64,000 bases of DNA, from contig LYSZ01000003.1 of NCBI GenBank assembly GCA_001657385.1, forward strand, positions 253,001 through 317,000, read 5' to 3'. Of this stretch, positions 7,735 to 16,166 are shown piece after piece; position 1 is the stretch's first letter, and each line of letters begins with the position of its first letter. Source of the DNA: Parvularcula sp. BBD 1991-13. Lineage in GTDB: Bacteria > Pseudomonadota > Alphaproteobacteria > Caulobacterales > Parvularculaceae. A program made the position numbers and the translations under genes. The notes beneath the pieces are model-generated. The model searched no databases. It saw only the letters and a list, made by a program, of their open reading frames with translations, and was not told the origin of the DNA.

Positions 7735-9765
7735 GTGTTTGGTTTTTATTCTAACGTATACTTTTGCAAAAGAAATCTGGCTAAGCGGATTGGGTTCGCA
7801 CTGGTTGCACCTACTTTATTGGTTTCTGCTTGCACATCGATCAAAACGGTCCCGGATCTCCTCCGCTCCGACTTAACGAGGATTGATGGAAGCAATAGGA
7901 CTGCAATCGAAGGCGTTCCCTACGCACTGCCCATGCTCCAATACGAACTGACGTTCACATATAAGCTCACAGAATGCTTCAATCCGGGTGGCCAACATCC
8001 CAAGGCAAACTACTACCTTCCTCCTTTGAAGAAGCAAAAAAACGGCAACGGTGAAGTCCCGAAAGGCGAATCTAGTAAACTAGACCCTGATGAAATCCGC
8101 AAAAAATCGAAAACGTACCATTACGAACAGTATAAGAAACAGTATCGAGACAAAAACTCTGAAGACAAAGACGATGACAATGCGGATAACATTGTCCCCT
8201 ACGATCAATTCGAAGACAAATATGCCGATAAAAACTTCGGCGACTACGATGTGGATATTACCCTGGAAGCATCACCGTCATTCGTGGAGGGTGAACGCTA
8301 CACAATAGACTATGACGCGTTGTCGAGCGTTTGGAAGACTTCCGTATTTGAGATCGCAATTCACGAAGAAACTGGCACCTTAAAGTCGATCAATATCTCA
8401 GCCGAAGACAAAACAGCGGAAGCCATTGGCTCCGCCACAAAGTTACTACTCGCTGGTGCAAATATCATCAATCCGGTTGAGGCGGACAAATTGGTTAGAA
8501 CCAACTTGCGAGCATCAGATGCCTTCAAGGGTACAAGCAAGGTAATTTGTACCAAAGCGGCTAACGACTTGGTTGAAGACAGAGATAGAGCGATCAAAGC
8601 TCTAGCCATGGCGTCTACAAATCTCGAAGCAGTCACTCAGGAAGTCGAACTGCTTAAACTCACCGTACGGTTTCAAGATCCCGCTTCTACGGTCAAAGAA
8701 ATCGAGCGCCTTATCAACAAAGCGAAGAGCGCTGAGCAAGCCGTTGAAACGGCTCAAAAGACTTTAGATGGCCTGAATTCCAAGCTTACAGTCACGGTTA
8801 AGCGCACTTGGCCGTCGGAGTTCTTCGAATTTACCGAGCACATTAATGATCGAGATAAAATTGAAAAGCACTGGATGACAAATCCACCGGGTGGCAAACC
8901 ACTTTTTGCTATAAAGAGCTTTAAACTAGCTCCCCCCGTCGGGGTAATAGGCAGAGAAATTCCTGGTCACGGTAAAAATAAACACTGCGGAACTTACTTT
9001 AAAGACAGCGAGCGCTTGCCAACCCCGAACATTATGGAATGCCTCATGGAAGAGCTTGAAGCGGCAATTCAATTGGTTGAAAAATCGCCGACCAAACCTT
9101 GTACAGAACTGACATCTTCAACCAGCCGCCCAACAGACAAAGAATGTCTCTGGAAGGCGGAAGAAGGTGTTACAGCCGCGCGTAATATAAATGACGACAA
9201 AGGCGTATTCGTGCGTCCGCCCGTTGCTGGTGAGTTGCAAATGTGTTTGGTTTCACAATCGAACATGACGCATGACCACGGAAAAATCCCCAAACTGCCA
9301 TGCACTCAAAACAGTCAAATAAAATTCAGCAAAACGTCTGCGATTGTCCCGCAGCTAGGGCAGCTTCGCTTCCTGCCTTTCACGAATGGGCCTTTTTCGA
9401 ATAACGCGCTTGCAATAGAGGTCGGCCAGAAGGGACACCTTCAAAAGTTTTCCTACAAACGAAGTTCAGCGCAGGCGGCTGGTCTGCTTGGCACTATATC
9501 GGATGCAGCGAAGCAAGTTGAGGCATTCCAAAAAGAGCGTGCGGATGCGGAATTAAAGGCAATTCAAACCGCGCGCGCTGAAGAAATTGCGATTTTGGAT
9601 TATGAAATCGCGTTGATGGAGAAAGAACAAAAACGGCTTGTACTTGAAAATCCTGACGCAAGTGCGATCGCCATCGCTGAAGAAACAGCGGCTCTTCAGG
9701 CGCAGATAGCTCTACTCAAAGCCCGTAAGGAATTAGTTGAGTTACAACAAAAGACCGACAATTAG
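7735..9765 (+). CDS. Large lipoprotein of unknown function, with coiled coils
   Basis: This 676-residue protein starts at a GTG behind a G-rich stretch. It has a basic N-region (KRNLAKR), a hydrophobic core and a lipobox LVSAC with C33, so it should be a lipidated envelope protein. Residues ~100-160 are very rich in Lys, Asp and Glu. Residues ~270-350 form a probable coiled coil. A second coiled coil occupies the last ~90 residues (many Ala, Glu, Leu and Lys). No enzymatic motif was found. It is a single-gene unit in the island, flanked by a gap and by the MITE-like element. The start is uncertain because no ATG occurs early in the frame. Confidence 0.75.
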   Translation: MFGFYSNVYFCKRNLAKRIGFALVAPTLLVSACTSIKTVPDLLRSDLTRIDGSNRTAIEGVPYALPMLQYELTFTYKLTECFNPGGQHPKANYYLPPLKKQKNGNGEVPKGESSKLDPDEIRKKSKTYHYEQYKKQYRDKNSEDKDDDNADNIVPYDQFEDKYADKNFGDYDVDITLEASPSFVEGERYTIDYDALSSVWKTSVFEIAIHEETGTLKSINISAEDKTAEAIGSATKLLLAGANIINPVEADKLVRTNLRASDAFKGTSKVICTKAANDLVEDRDRAIKALAMASTNLEAVTQEVELLKLTVRFQDPASTVKEIERLINKAKSAEQAVETAQKTLDGLNSKLTVTVKRTWPSEFFEFTEHINDRDKIEKHWMTNPPGGKPLFAIKSFKLAPPVGVIGREIPGHGKNKHCGTYFKDSERLPTPNIMECLMEELEAAIQLVEKSPTKPCTELTSSTSRPTDKECLWKAEEGVTAARNINDDKGVFVRPPVAGELQMCLVSQSNMTHDHGKIPKLPCTQNSQIKFSKTSAIVPQLGQLRFLPFTNGPFSNNALAIEVGQKGHLQKFSYKRSSAQAAGLLGTISDAAKQVEAFQKERADAELKAIQTARAEEIAILDYEIALMEKEQKRLVLENPDASAIAIAEETAALQAQIALLKARKELVELQQKTDN

Positions 9766-9896
9766 ATGAGAACCGATAATGTTGGCGTATTTATCGGCAT
9801 TGATAGTGATTAGAAAATTGCCTTCTATGCGCATCTGTCGCAATATTTTTAACTTCTAGCCGACCCTTCAGTTCGGACTATTAAGTGTCCGCTTTT

Positions 9897-10082
9897 GGCG
9901 GATTGTGTTGAAAAAGTCCCTTTTGGCATCTTAATGCGTATACGTCTGTAATATCATTTGAATTTGTGCGAAGCATTTGGAGTTTTAATCTGACTGATGC
10001 CGCGCGTTGAAAAATTCAACTAAGTTGTTGGAGCTTTCCACTTCACCGTTTTGCGGCCCCGACTTTTTCAACACAATCGGCG
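9897..10082. mobile_element. MITE-like element, 178 bp with 18-bp perfect terminal inverted repeats
   Basis: GATTGTGTTGAAAAAGTC at 9901-9918 is repeated exactly, inverted, at 10061-10078. The sequence GGCG flanks both ends directly (9897-9900 and 10079-10082), as expected for a 4-bp target-site duplication. The 142 bp between hold no gene; a small palindrome (GTTGAA-AAA-TTCAAC) lies at about 10008-10022. The end sequence resembles termini of several IS families, so the element was probably mobilised by a transposase encoded elsewhere. Confidence 0.75.
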
Positions 10083-10112
10083 GATTTCTACCACTCCGAT
10101 ATAACCTGAATA

Positions 10113-10460
10113 TTACGGATTCTTTCCGCGCCACTCCTGCCTGACGAGTTCTAACGCTGCCACAGCGGGGTCAACGCCCTGCGCGGCGGCGGCGGAGAAC
10201 CAGATCGCGGCTTCGAATAAATCCTTTTCAACACCAAGGCGGATCATGTAGGCCATGCCGAGGCGGAACTGCGCGTAGGGGTGATTGTTCTTCGCAGCGA
10301 TTTCCAGCCAGTCGAAAGCTTCTTCATAATCACGCTCGACCTCAACACCGCGCACGTACCGCATGGCGATCTGACATTGCGCGGCGGGATCGTCCATTGC
10401 TTTTTCTTCCAGCACTTTCATGTCAGTTGTATCGTCAAGCTCGAACATAGCGCTACTCAT
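10113..10460 (-). CDS. Sel1-repeat (TPR-like) protein
   Basis: The start is placed at ATG 10460 (MSSAMFELDD), overlapping the end of the tyrosine recombinase by 8 bp; the longer frame upstream is the antisense shadow of that gene. The 115 residues contain about two Sel1 repeats (AAQCQIAMRYVRGVEVERDYEEAF, then AQFRLGMAYMIRLGVEKDLFEAA). Sel1 proteins usually mediate protein-protein contacts. Co-transcription with the recombinase is likely from the overlap. Partner unknown. Confidence 0.75.
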   Translation of the reverse strand: MSSAMFELDDTTDMKVLEEKAMDDPAAQCQIAMRYVRGVEVERDYEEAFDWLEIAAKNNHPYAQFRLGMAYMIRLGVEKDLFEAAIWFSAAAAQGVDPAVAALELVRQEWRGKNP

Positions 10461-11124
10461 CGCGGCTGGTCGCTTGGAAAAGGCTGCGCAGCCAGCCCAT
10501 GAACGGCGGGAGCCAGCGCCGCCACTGAAACGGTGAAACACGCCACATGCGGCGAGCGATGCGCCGTTCTTCGGGTCCGTAAGCGCGCGCATAAATGCTG
10601 GTGACAGCAATATCAGCGTGTCCCATCCACCGTTGAAGCTGGTTGAGGCTGACCCCAGACATAAGCGCATGAACCCCGAAGCCATGGCGCAAACCTTTCG
10701 GGCTGCAATGTGGTCCCGGTGGAATACCCGCTGCGCTCATCATGTCTTTGATCCACAGGTAAGCCGTGTTGCGCGTGACGGACCAAAGCCGCTGCTCGTC
10801 AAAAAACTGCGGATCGAGCCGAAAGGTGCGGACAAGCTCGGCGATCAAGCTGCCCGGCACGGGCACGCTGCGGAAGACAGGTTTATCCCCACGCTTCTTT
10901 AAGCTGCGGAAGATGATTGCCCTGCCTGCAACGTCGATGCGCGCAGGCGTCAATTGCAGGGCTTCGCTGATCCGGCACCCGGTATGGATGAGCACCAGGG
11001 CGAACGCCCGCCGATGAGGTGCGGCTTTTGACGCGGCCCAGATCATGGCGTCGCGCTCCTGCGGATTGATGTATAATCGCCGCCCCGCGCCGTCATACAG
11101 CGATAAAGTCGTCTTCTGCCCCAA
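10453..11124 (-). CDS. Tyrosine site-specific recombinase (short, catalytic domain only)
   Basis: This 223-residue protein matches the catalytic domain of phage-type integrases. The first Arg is in HTGCRISEAL, the Lys in SLKKRGDK, then KGLRHGFG (the HxxR box with Lys replacing the first His) and WMGH, with the nucleophile in SIYARAYG. The N-terminal SAM-like and arm-binding domains are missing, so it is either a stand-alone short recombinase or a truncated integrase. The frame begins at a TTG at 11124, so the real start is unsure. It lies leftward in the mobile segment, overlapping the Sel1 gene. Confidence 0.85.
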   Translation of the reverse strand: MGQKTTLSLYDGAGRRLYINPQERDAMIWAASKAAPHRRAFALVLIHTGCRISEALQLTPARIDVAGRAIIFRSLKKRGDKPVFRSVPVPGSLIAELVRTFRLDPQFFDEQRLWSVTRNTAYLWIKDMMSAAGIPPGPHCSPKGLRHGFGVHALMSGVSLNQLQRWMGHADIAVTSIYARAYGPEERRIARRMWRVSPFQWRRWLPPFMGWLRSLFQATSRDE

Positions 11125-11697
11125 GTGAACGCACTCAACATCTTACGTTGACCCTCCCGGCCATAGGCGGTGGATTCCTGCCGTTCTTGACAGAATTCGT
11201 TATTCCGTATTGCCGCCGGGAGGCTTGAGGCTAGCCATGACTTTACGTCCTCACGCGGTCAGTGTTGCGCTCAAACCACGTTGGAAAAATATTCGCAAAA
11301 CTCGCATTGCGCAAAGGAATAATACGCTTTAACGAATTTTGTATTTATACAGATTAAATGAACTTCCAATTTAAAGAGGCGTATACAGAAGGGTATATAT
11401 TCACTGCTACCCTTCCTGATTCTATAGAGCGCGGCTTTTGTGCAACACTTCTGAATCCTGTATCTCGCATGAACGTTCAGGATGTGGAAAATAGCCTCGC
11501 GGTATCCTTAGCATAGTATGCCGCTTTGTGATGAGCATTTGTTGAGTATGGAGTGTGTTATGAAAGTTCTCGCCAATTTTGCGCATAGCGTCACCAAGCA
11601 CGCCTTAAAGCCGCACATTTAAGGAAAGCCAATTCAGCAAGCCTAACAACACGCCTTGGCGCGTGAACGGTTTCGCTTTGCCTGTTGGGGAACGGTT
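11125..11697. other. Divergent intergenic region with small candidate frames
   Basis: This gap separates the leftward recombinase from the rightward coupling-protein gene. Besides the 52-codon frame at 11358-11516, a 20-codon frame at 11560-11622 (MKVLANFAHSVTKHALKPHI) has GGAG 8 bp in front and could be a leader peptide for the coupling-protein operon. An AT-rich stretch at 11300-11400 could hold the promoters; no clear consensus pair was found. Confidence 0.4.
11358..11516 (+). CDS. Possible 52-residue protein
   Basis: The ATG frame MNFQFKEAYTEGYIFTATLP continues to ...NVQDVENSLAVSLA and TAG. Amino-acid composition is protein-like, with alternating polar and hydrophobic residues suggesting beta strands followed by a helix. 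No ribosome site is obvious. Family not recognised. Confidence 0.4.
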   Translation: MNFQFKEAYTEGYIFTATLPDSIERGFCATLLNPVSRMNVQDVENSLAVSLA

Positions 11698-13680
11698 ATG
11701 AAACTGCGTCATTTGAACAAGAATCCGGGGACACCGAATATCCACGCGCTTTGCGGGACAGGGTTTGCGGTTGTCGCCTCGCTGACATGGCCGGGGGCGG
11801 CTGGCGGATTTCAGGATCAGTTGTTCCCGGCCTTCATGGGGTTTCTCGCCGTGATGGGCTACGGCAAGGCGGCTGCGGGCCTGCGGCTTAATTATCATCG
11901 CCGCGCCGCCCGTAACGAAGCATTGAAAAAATCCGACACGCTAGGCGCGGCGCGGTTCGCCGCTCTTTCCGAACGGCGGCGGGCGGGCTTGCATGACCTT
12001 AAAAACGCGCTGTTGTTGGGGACGGCGGACGGCCTGCCGCTCACCCTGCCGCGTGGGCGCAGCCTCGCTGTTGAGGCCGCGCCGGGAACGGGCAAAAGCT
12101 CCTGCATCCTATCGCTTTGCATCTTGCAAGGGGTGATGACCGGATCAAGCTTGATTGTCCAAGATGTGAAATTCGAGTTTTATTATCTCTGGGCGGATAT
12201 TCTGATCGCCTTGGGCTTTCGGGTCTACGTGAATAACCTGTCCCTCAATCCCGACTTCCCGCACGATAACAGCAACCCGTTCAGCCCCGTGATCGACGCG
12301 GCGCAATCGGACGACGGCCAGCATGAGACCTTCACCATTGCCGAGGCGCTGGCTCGCACCATCATCAAGGGCGACGCGGACGCGAAGTCGAAATACTTCC
12401 TGAACGGAGATCGCAACGTCTTCGTGGCGATCACCGTGGCGCTGGCCGTGTTGTATCCTGAACGCTGTTACCCCGGCGAAGTCTACCGCACGATTTTCCA
12501 TCCTGCCGCGTTTGAAAACCTCTTGATCGAAGCGCGGGCCAGTGAAGCCCTGTCCGGCGATCTGTCGGCCATTGCCGCGCACCTCCTGAAAAAACGCGAC
12601 GATGCGCCTGAACATCTGGAGAATTTCCGCACCGGGGCGAGCAACGCCCTGTCGTTCTTCAAGCCGTCCAGCGAGCTTGGGTCGCTCGGGGCCAGTCACG
12701 AGTTTGACCCCAAAACTTTACGCGATCCGGACAAGCCGCCCGCTGTCGTCTTCGACCTTTTGCCGGGTGATCGCATTGAAGTGTTTGGCCCCGCCAATTC
12801 ATTGACGCAGACCAGCCGCGTACAGGCGTTGCGTCGGCACAAGGAAGGCCGTCACGTCATCTTCCTTCTGGATGAGATGACTAACGCGCCTGTACCGGGT
12901 GTCGTGGAAGCGATTGAGATGTGCCGGAGCTGGAACATCGACATGGTGCTGGCGTTCCAGTCACACGCGGCGTTGATCGCCAAGTACGGCAAGCAACAGG
13001 CCGAAAGCATCCTGTCATCCTGCGCGGAAATCTACTTTTCCGTTTCCAACTATGCGCGGGCGGAAGAACTATCCAAGCGCATCGGCAATCACACGGTCAA
13101 AACCACGTCGTTTAATTTCGATGAAAGCGGCAAGCCCGGAACGGGCTATGGCGAAACGTCTCACGCGCTCATGTCGCCGGACGAGATTTTGGCGATGCCG
13201 AAAGACGAAGCCCTGTTGCTGGTCCCCGGCCTGCGCCCCGTCAAGTTTGAAAAAACGCCATGGTACGAGGTGGAGCCGTTCAAAAGCTGGGCGGGCGACA
13301 ATCCCCATGAGGGGCACGCCAAGTCGCCCCGAACATGGTTTTCGCTGCGGTATTCAGAGGACGCGCAAAAGCTAAGTGCGCCTGTTCTGGATGACTTTTT
13401 CCAGCGCATGAAAACAGCGCTGCGCGTTGAAGCTGCCGCGCATAGAACGCCGCGCCTCAAGCGCGTACGCTTCACGGATTTTATCTGGCTTCCGGCTGTC
13501 GCGGGCTTGGCCGCGCTGGTTCTCATGATCGGCACGCCGCATGTGCTGTTTGAATACGCGGCGCGGGCGGATGCGCGGGGGCATTACGCCTGCACCTATG
13601 TCGGCGCGTCGGGTTTGCGCATCGTTAAACAGCCTTCGTCCTGTTCACTGTTTCGCTTTCTCCGGTTCCAGACATCATAG
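11698..13680 (+). CDS. Type IV secretion/conjugation coupling ATPase (VirD4/TraD-like)
   Basis: ATG 11698 (MKLRHLNKNP) is chosen for its GGGGAA ribosome site; an upstream TTG at 11656 lacks one. The 660-residue protein has N-terminal hydrophobic segments (~16-58), a Walker A motif AAPGTGKSS (K133) and a Walker B motif VIFLLDEMTN (D392, E393). A TraG/TraD C-terminal region follows (SNYARAEELSKRIGNHTV). Such hexameric ATPases hand DNA-relaxase complexes to a type IV channel. Unusually, a hydrophobic segment lies near the C-terminus (FIWLPAVAGLAALVLMIGTP). No relaxase or mating-pair genes are in the window, so the element is partial here or depends on a helper. Confidence 0.85.
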   Translation: MKLRHLNKNPGTPNIHALCGTGFAVVASLTWPGAAGGFQDQLFPAFMGFLAVMGYGKAAAGLRLNYHRRAARNEALKKSDTLGAARFAALSERRRAGLHDLKNALLLGTADGLPLTLPRGRSLAVEAAPGTGKSSCILSLCILQGVMTGSSLIVQDVKFEFYYLWADILIALGFRVYVNNLSLNPDFPHDNSNPFSPVIDAAQSDDGQHETFTIAEALARTIIKGDADAKSKYFLNGDRNVFVAITVALAVLYPERCYPGEVYRTIFHPAAFENLLIEARASEALSGDLSAIAAHLLKKRDDAPEHLENFRTGASNALSFFKPSSELGSLGASHEFDPKTLRDPDKPPAVVFDLLPGDRIEVFGPANSLTQTSRVQALRRHKEGRHVIFLLDEMTNAPVPGVVEAIEMCRSWNIDMVLAFQSHAALIAKYGKQQAESILSSCAEIYFSVSNYARAEELSKRIGNHTVKTTSFNFDESGKPGTGYGETSHALMSPDEILAMPKDEALLLVPGLRPVKFEKTPWYEVEPFKSWAGDNPHEGHAKSPRTWFSLRYSEDAQKLSAPVLDDFFQRMKTALRVEAAAHRTPRLKRVRFTDFIWLPAVAGLAALVLMIGTPHVLFEYAARADARGHYACTYVGASGLRIVKQPSSCSLFRFLRFQTS

Positions 13681-13691
13681 GAGCATTTTTC

Positions 13692-14141
13692 ATGACGGTT
13701 GATGATCGTTACCAGTCGGCCCTTTACGAAAAGGCCCGCAAGGCGTTTGTCGCATCTGTTCGCGCCGACACGTTTAGCGTCCCCCCGGACAAGATCGACC
13801 AGGCGGTGAAGATTGCGAAGGTCAAGGACCGGGCGGACCGCATAACACGAAAAGCAGAAGCCCATTTCGAGCGTCGCAAGGGCCGCGCCGTTCAACGCGA
13901 ATATAGCAAGCTGATGCGCGAGAATCCCATGAAGGCCGCGAATGACTTGTCACGCGGACCGAAACCACCCGCCTTGGGGCCGTCCCGCGAGCATTTGCAC
14001 CGTGAACGAATGATGGATCGGGCGGAAAAGACTGTTCGCCTCAATCATTTGAGGCGGCTCGATTCCATTGACCGGGCCAAGAACAGCATGACCCGTTCGA
14101 TTACCCTGTCGCGCAACAATCAACTGCGCCGTTCCCGATAA
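13692..14141 (+). CDS. Basic helical protein of unknown function
   Basis: A 149-residue protein very rich in Arg and Lys, starting 11 bp after the coupling-protein stop behind AGGAG. It is predicted largely helical and has no membrane segment. The composition suggests nucleic-acid binding, for instance an accessory DNA-transfer protein, but no motif proves it. It lies in the same transcription unit as the coupling ATPase. Confidence 0.65.
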   Translation: MTVDDRYQSALYEKARKAFVASVRADTFSVPPDKIDQAVKIAKVKDRADRITRKAEAHFERRKGRAVQREYSKLMRENPMKAANDLSRGPKPPALGPSREHLHRERMMDRAEKTVRLNHLRRLDSIDRAKNSMTRSITLSRNNQLRRSR

Positions 14142-14166
14142 GTGTAAGCGTAAGGAAACCCTGACC

Positions 14167-14262
14167 ATGATTGGACATTTGAAAGACATACCGGACCCGG
14201 TGATCGGCATTTTTGCCGCCGGGTCGCTCTGGCTCGGTGTTTGTTACGGGGCGCTGACTTAG
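14167..14262 (+). CDS. Small single-pass membrane peptide (31 residues)
   Basis: ATG 14167 follows AAGGAAA at about 8 bp. The peptide begins MIGHLKDIPDP, then has one hydrophobic stretch (VIGIFAAGSLWLGVCYGALT) to its end. It lies in a 127-bp space between two same-strand genes, in line with the operon. No family recognised. Confidence 0.55.
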   Translation: MIGHLKDIPDPVIGIFAAGSLWLGVCYGALT

Positions 14263-14268
14263 CGCGTC

Positions 14269-14817
14269 ATGGATGCAGACATGCAAAGCGACATGCTCCC
14301 GGCTTGTATGAAGCAATTGAAAGCGGAACAGGAAGCCGTCTTGGAAACGGCTTTGTACAACGCGCAGCAAAAGCGCGTGGAAAACATTGATCGGCTGGAG
14401 CGCAGGATCAAACACACTGCCGAAAAATTATACGAACAGGAAGCGACGAATGCGATTACAGGGATGTACAAGGGGCTTGCCAGAGAATATGGCATCGACA
14501 AGCTGGTGCCTCAGCTTGAATATTTGCGTCCGAATACCGATGAAGTGAATGCACTTAAATCCGAAATCGCGAAGGCGAAAGCCAGATTAAATAGCTTGCC
14601 GCAAATATCGTTCCCCCGCGTTCCCGATAGTGAAATCCTGACCACCTGTTCCTGTGCCGCCGTGCAGACTATGAGCGGTAAACGGATGGATTACGCAATC
14701 TCGCTCGCATCTTTCCGGCTGATCGAGCCGGAAGCCGTAACGCAAACGAAAAAGGACATGGAAGCGCTGTTGCAGGCGGACGCTTGCGGTAAACCTGCAT
14801 GGGAGCATTACTCGTGA
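14269..14817 (+). CDS. Coiled-coil protein of unknown function
   Basis: A 182-residue protein starting 6 bp after the preceding small frame. Residues ~15-65 and ~85-105 have heptad-like Leu/Ala spacing with many Glu, Lys and Gln. A TCSCAA cysteine pair is near residue 125, followed by a mixed helical tail. The upstream transmembrane peptide and the downstream DUF6232-like membrane protein suggest an envelope-associated unit, but this is inferred from position only. Confidence 0.6.
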   Translation: MDADMQSDMLPACMKQLKAEQEAVLETALYNAQQKRVENIDRLERRIKHTAEKLYEQEATNAITGMYKGLAREYGIDKLVPQLEYLRPNTDEVNALKSEIAKAKARLNSLPQISFPRVPDSEILTTCSCAAVQTMSGKRMDYAISLASFRLIEPEAVTQTKKDMEALLQADACGKPAWEHYS

Positions 14818-15182
14818 GCGTTGTTCAAAGAAAAACGCCGCTGTTTCGAAACAGGCGCTTCACAGTCACCGCCTCAGATTTGCGCACGCCGACGACGTTT
14901 TATCCCATCAACGATACGGTAGGCCGGGTGCGAAGGGATTTCCTGTTCGCGGGGGTATCTTTCGCCGCTGTGATCGGTTTCGCGCTCTGGCGCTATTACG
15001 ATTTGTGGTTCTTTCATGAGCGCGTCGCCATGGGCGTCGGGATTTTCTTGGCGCTCTTGATCGGAACGCAGTTTTCAACCCTACAGATTGATGCAAGGGG
15101 CTTTCCTTCGCGCCTCTTCTTCGCCCGCGCCAAGACGCGATCCGCGCCGTTTTCAACGCGATCACCGAGGCCAAGTCCATGA
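14814..15182 (+). CDS. DUF6232-like membrane protein, probably frameshifted near its end
   Basis: GTG 14814 overlaps the previous stop (GTGA), with GGGAG 9 bp upstream. The product has a basic N-terminus with FTVTASDLRTPTTFYPINDT, typical of small DUF6232 membrane proteins, then two membrane segments (about residues 47-63 and 75-90). After IDARGFPSRLFF the annotated frame turns into low-complexity residues and stops at 15180. In the -1 frame the sequence stays open to 15247 and reads RQDAIRAVFNAITEAKSM..., a credible helical C-terminus. A single indel near 15110-15135, real or an assembly error, would explain this. Confidence 0.6.
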   Translation: MSVVQRKTPLFRNRRFTVTASDLRTPTTFYPINDTVGRVRRDFLFAGVSFAAVIGFALWRYYDLWFFHERVAMGVGIFLALLIGTQFSTLQIDARGFPSRLFFARAKTRSAPFSTRSPRPSP

Positions 15183-15343
15183 CCATACAACCGCATGGCG
15201 GTTATGGCGGCTCGGAAAACAGTGCTGAGCAAGGGACAGGGGAATAATAATACGTATAGGGAATATTTTCCTAGATTTTGTTCTTTGTTTGTTCTATTTT
15301 AGGTTTTAATTCCTACACAAACAAAAGAAAGGACCATGTAACC

Positions 15344-15745
15344 ATGAGTGAAAATGAAAAAAGACAGCCCTTAGAAACCTTGCGCGATGGAAGCCTGAAA
15401 CTGACCTTCTGGCTGAACGACAGTAAAAAAGGTCAATTCATCAGCGTAACACCTGCAAAAACCTATGAAGCCGACGATGGCACGTTGAAAGACAGTCACA
15501 GCTTATCGGGCGGCGATCTGCTTCGTATGTCTGAACTCTTCCGAGAAGCGCACGGCCTGCATCAGCAAATGAGAAAAGACCTTGGCTTGACGCGAAATAC
15601 CCAGCAAGCGGAAACGCAGCAAGCCGCACCCGCACAGCAGCCAGCGCCGCAAACAACCGAACAACAGACTAACGGTCAAGCATCGCAACTGTCCGCCGCC
15701 GAGGCCACAAAAAAATATAAACAATCACGCAGCATGAAACTTTAG
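15344..15745 (+). CDS. Unknown protein with Gln/Ala-rich linker
   Basis: ATG 15344 (MSENEKRQPLETLRDGSLKL) has AAAGGA upstream; an earlier frame start at 15278 lacks one. The 133-residue protein has an N-terminal ~85-residue domain (LKLTFWLNDSKKGQFISVTPAKTY...), a Gln/Ala/Pro-rich linker and a basic end. The N-terminal part resembles small proteins common in mobilisable elements, but no named family is certain. It lies just after a promoter-like AT-rich stretch (15248-15343). Confidence 0.6.
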   Translation: MSENEKRQPLETLRDGSLKLTFWLNDSKKGQFISVTPAKTYEADDGTLKDSHSLSGGDLLRMSELFREAHGLHQQMRKDLGLTRNTQQAETQQAAPAQQPAPQTTEQQTNGQASQLSAAEATKKYKQSRSMKL

Positions 15746-15782
15746 TCGCGGAACGGAGAAAAGATAGAAAGGAGGTTCAAAG

Positions 15783-16166
15783 ATGGAGCATACCGAAAAC
15801 GGCTCATCTGAAATTGACAAGAACGATGCGCCGGGTGCTCCATCCTCTCTGGCGCTGATGATTGATTACGATAAGTATCTTTCCCAACTCGAGGAGTGGG
15901 ATGTAACAGAAGATCAGAAGCGAGAATTTATTTCCGCGCTGTGGTATTTGCTGCTGGCTTTTGCCGAACTCGGCTTCGATATTCACCCGGCGCAAGCAGC
16001 GCAAAATGCAAACCTGAAAAAGCTCATAAAACCGCCTGAAACCCAAGAAAATACTGGGGTTTCCGGGCACGATATGATATATTCAAACCCAATTAATCGC
16101 ACACAAACTATAAACAATAACGGGCCTGTAAAACGCCCGAACGAAAGGAATCCACGCCATGAGTGA
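15783..16166 (+). CDS. Unknown protein overlapping the serine recombinase gene
   Basis: A 127-residue protein with a strong AGGAGG ribosome site. Its middle (LSQLEEWDVTEDQKREFI, then ALWYLLLAFAELGFDIHPAQ) is helical and hydrophobic, resembling short proteins often found directly before large serine recombinases in mobile elements. Its last codons overlap the recombinase start by 8 bp, implying translational coupling. It could be a recombination accessory factor, an inference from position. Confidence 0.6.
   Translation: MEHTENGSSEIDKNDAPGAPSSLALMIDYDKYLSQLEEWDVTEDQKREFISALWYLLLAFAELGFDIHPAQAAQNANLKKLIKPPETQENTGVSGHDMIYSNPINRTQTINNNGPVKRPNERNPRHE

Noticed and set aside
10461-10685. Longer N-terminus for the Sel1-repeat protein
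   Set aside because: The extra codons are an alternative frame of the tyrosine recombinase gene; the ATG at 10460 is sufficient.
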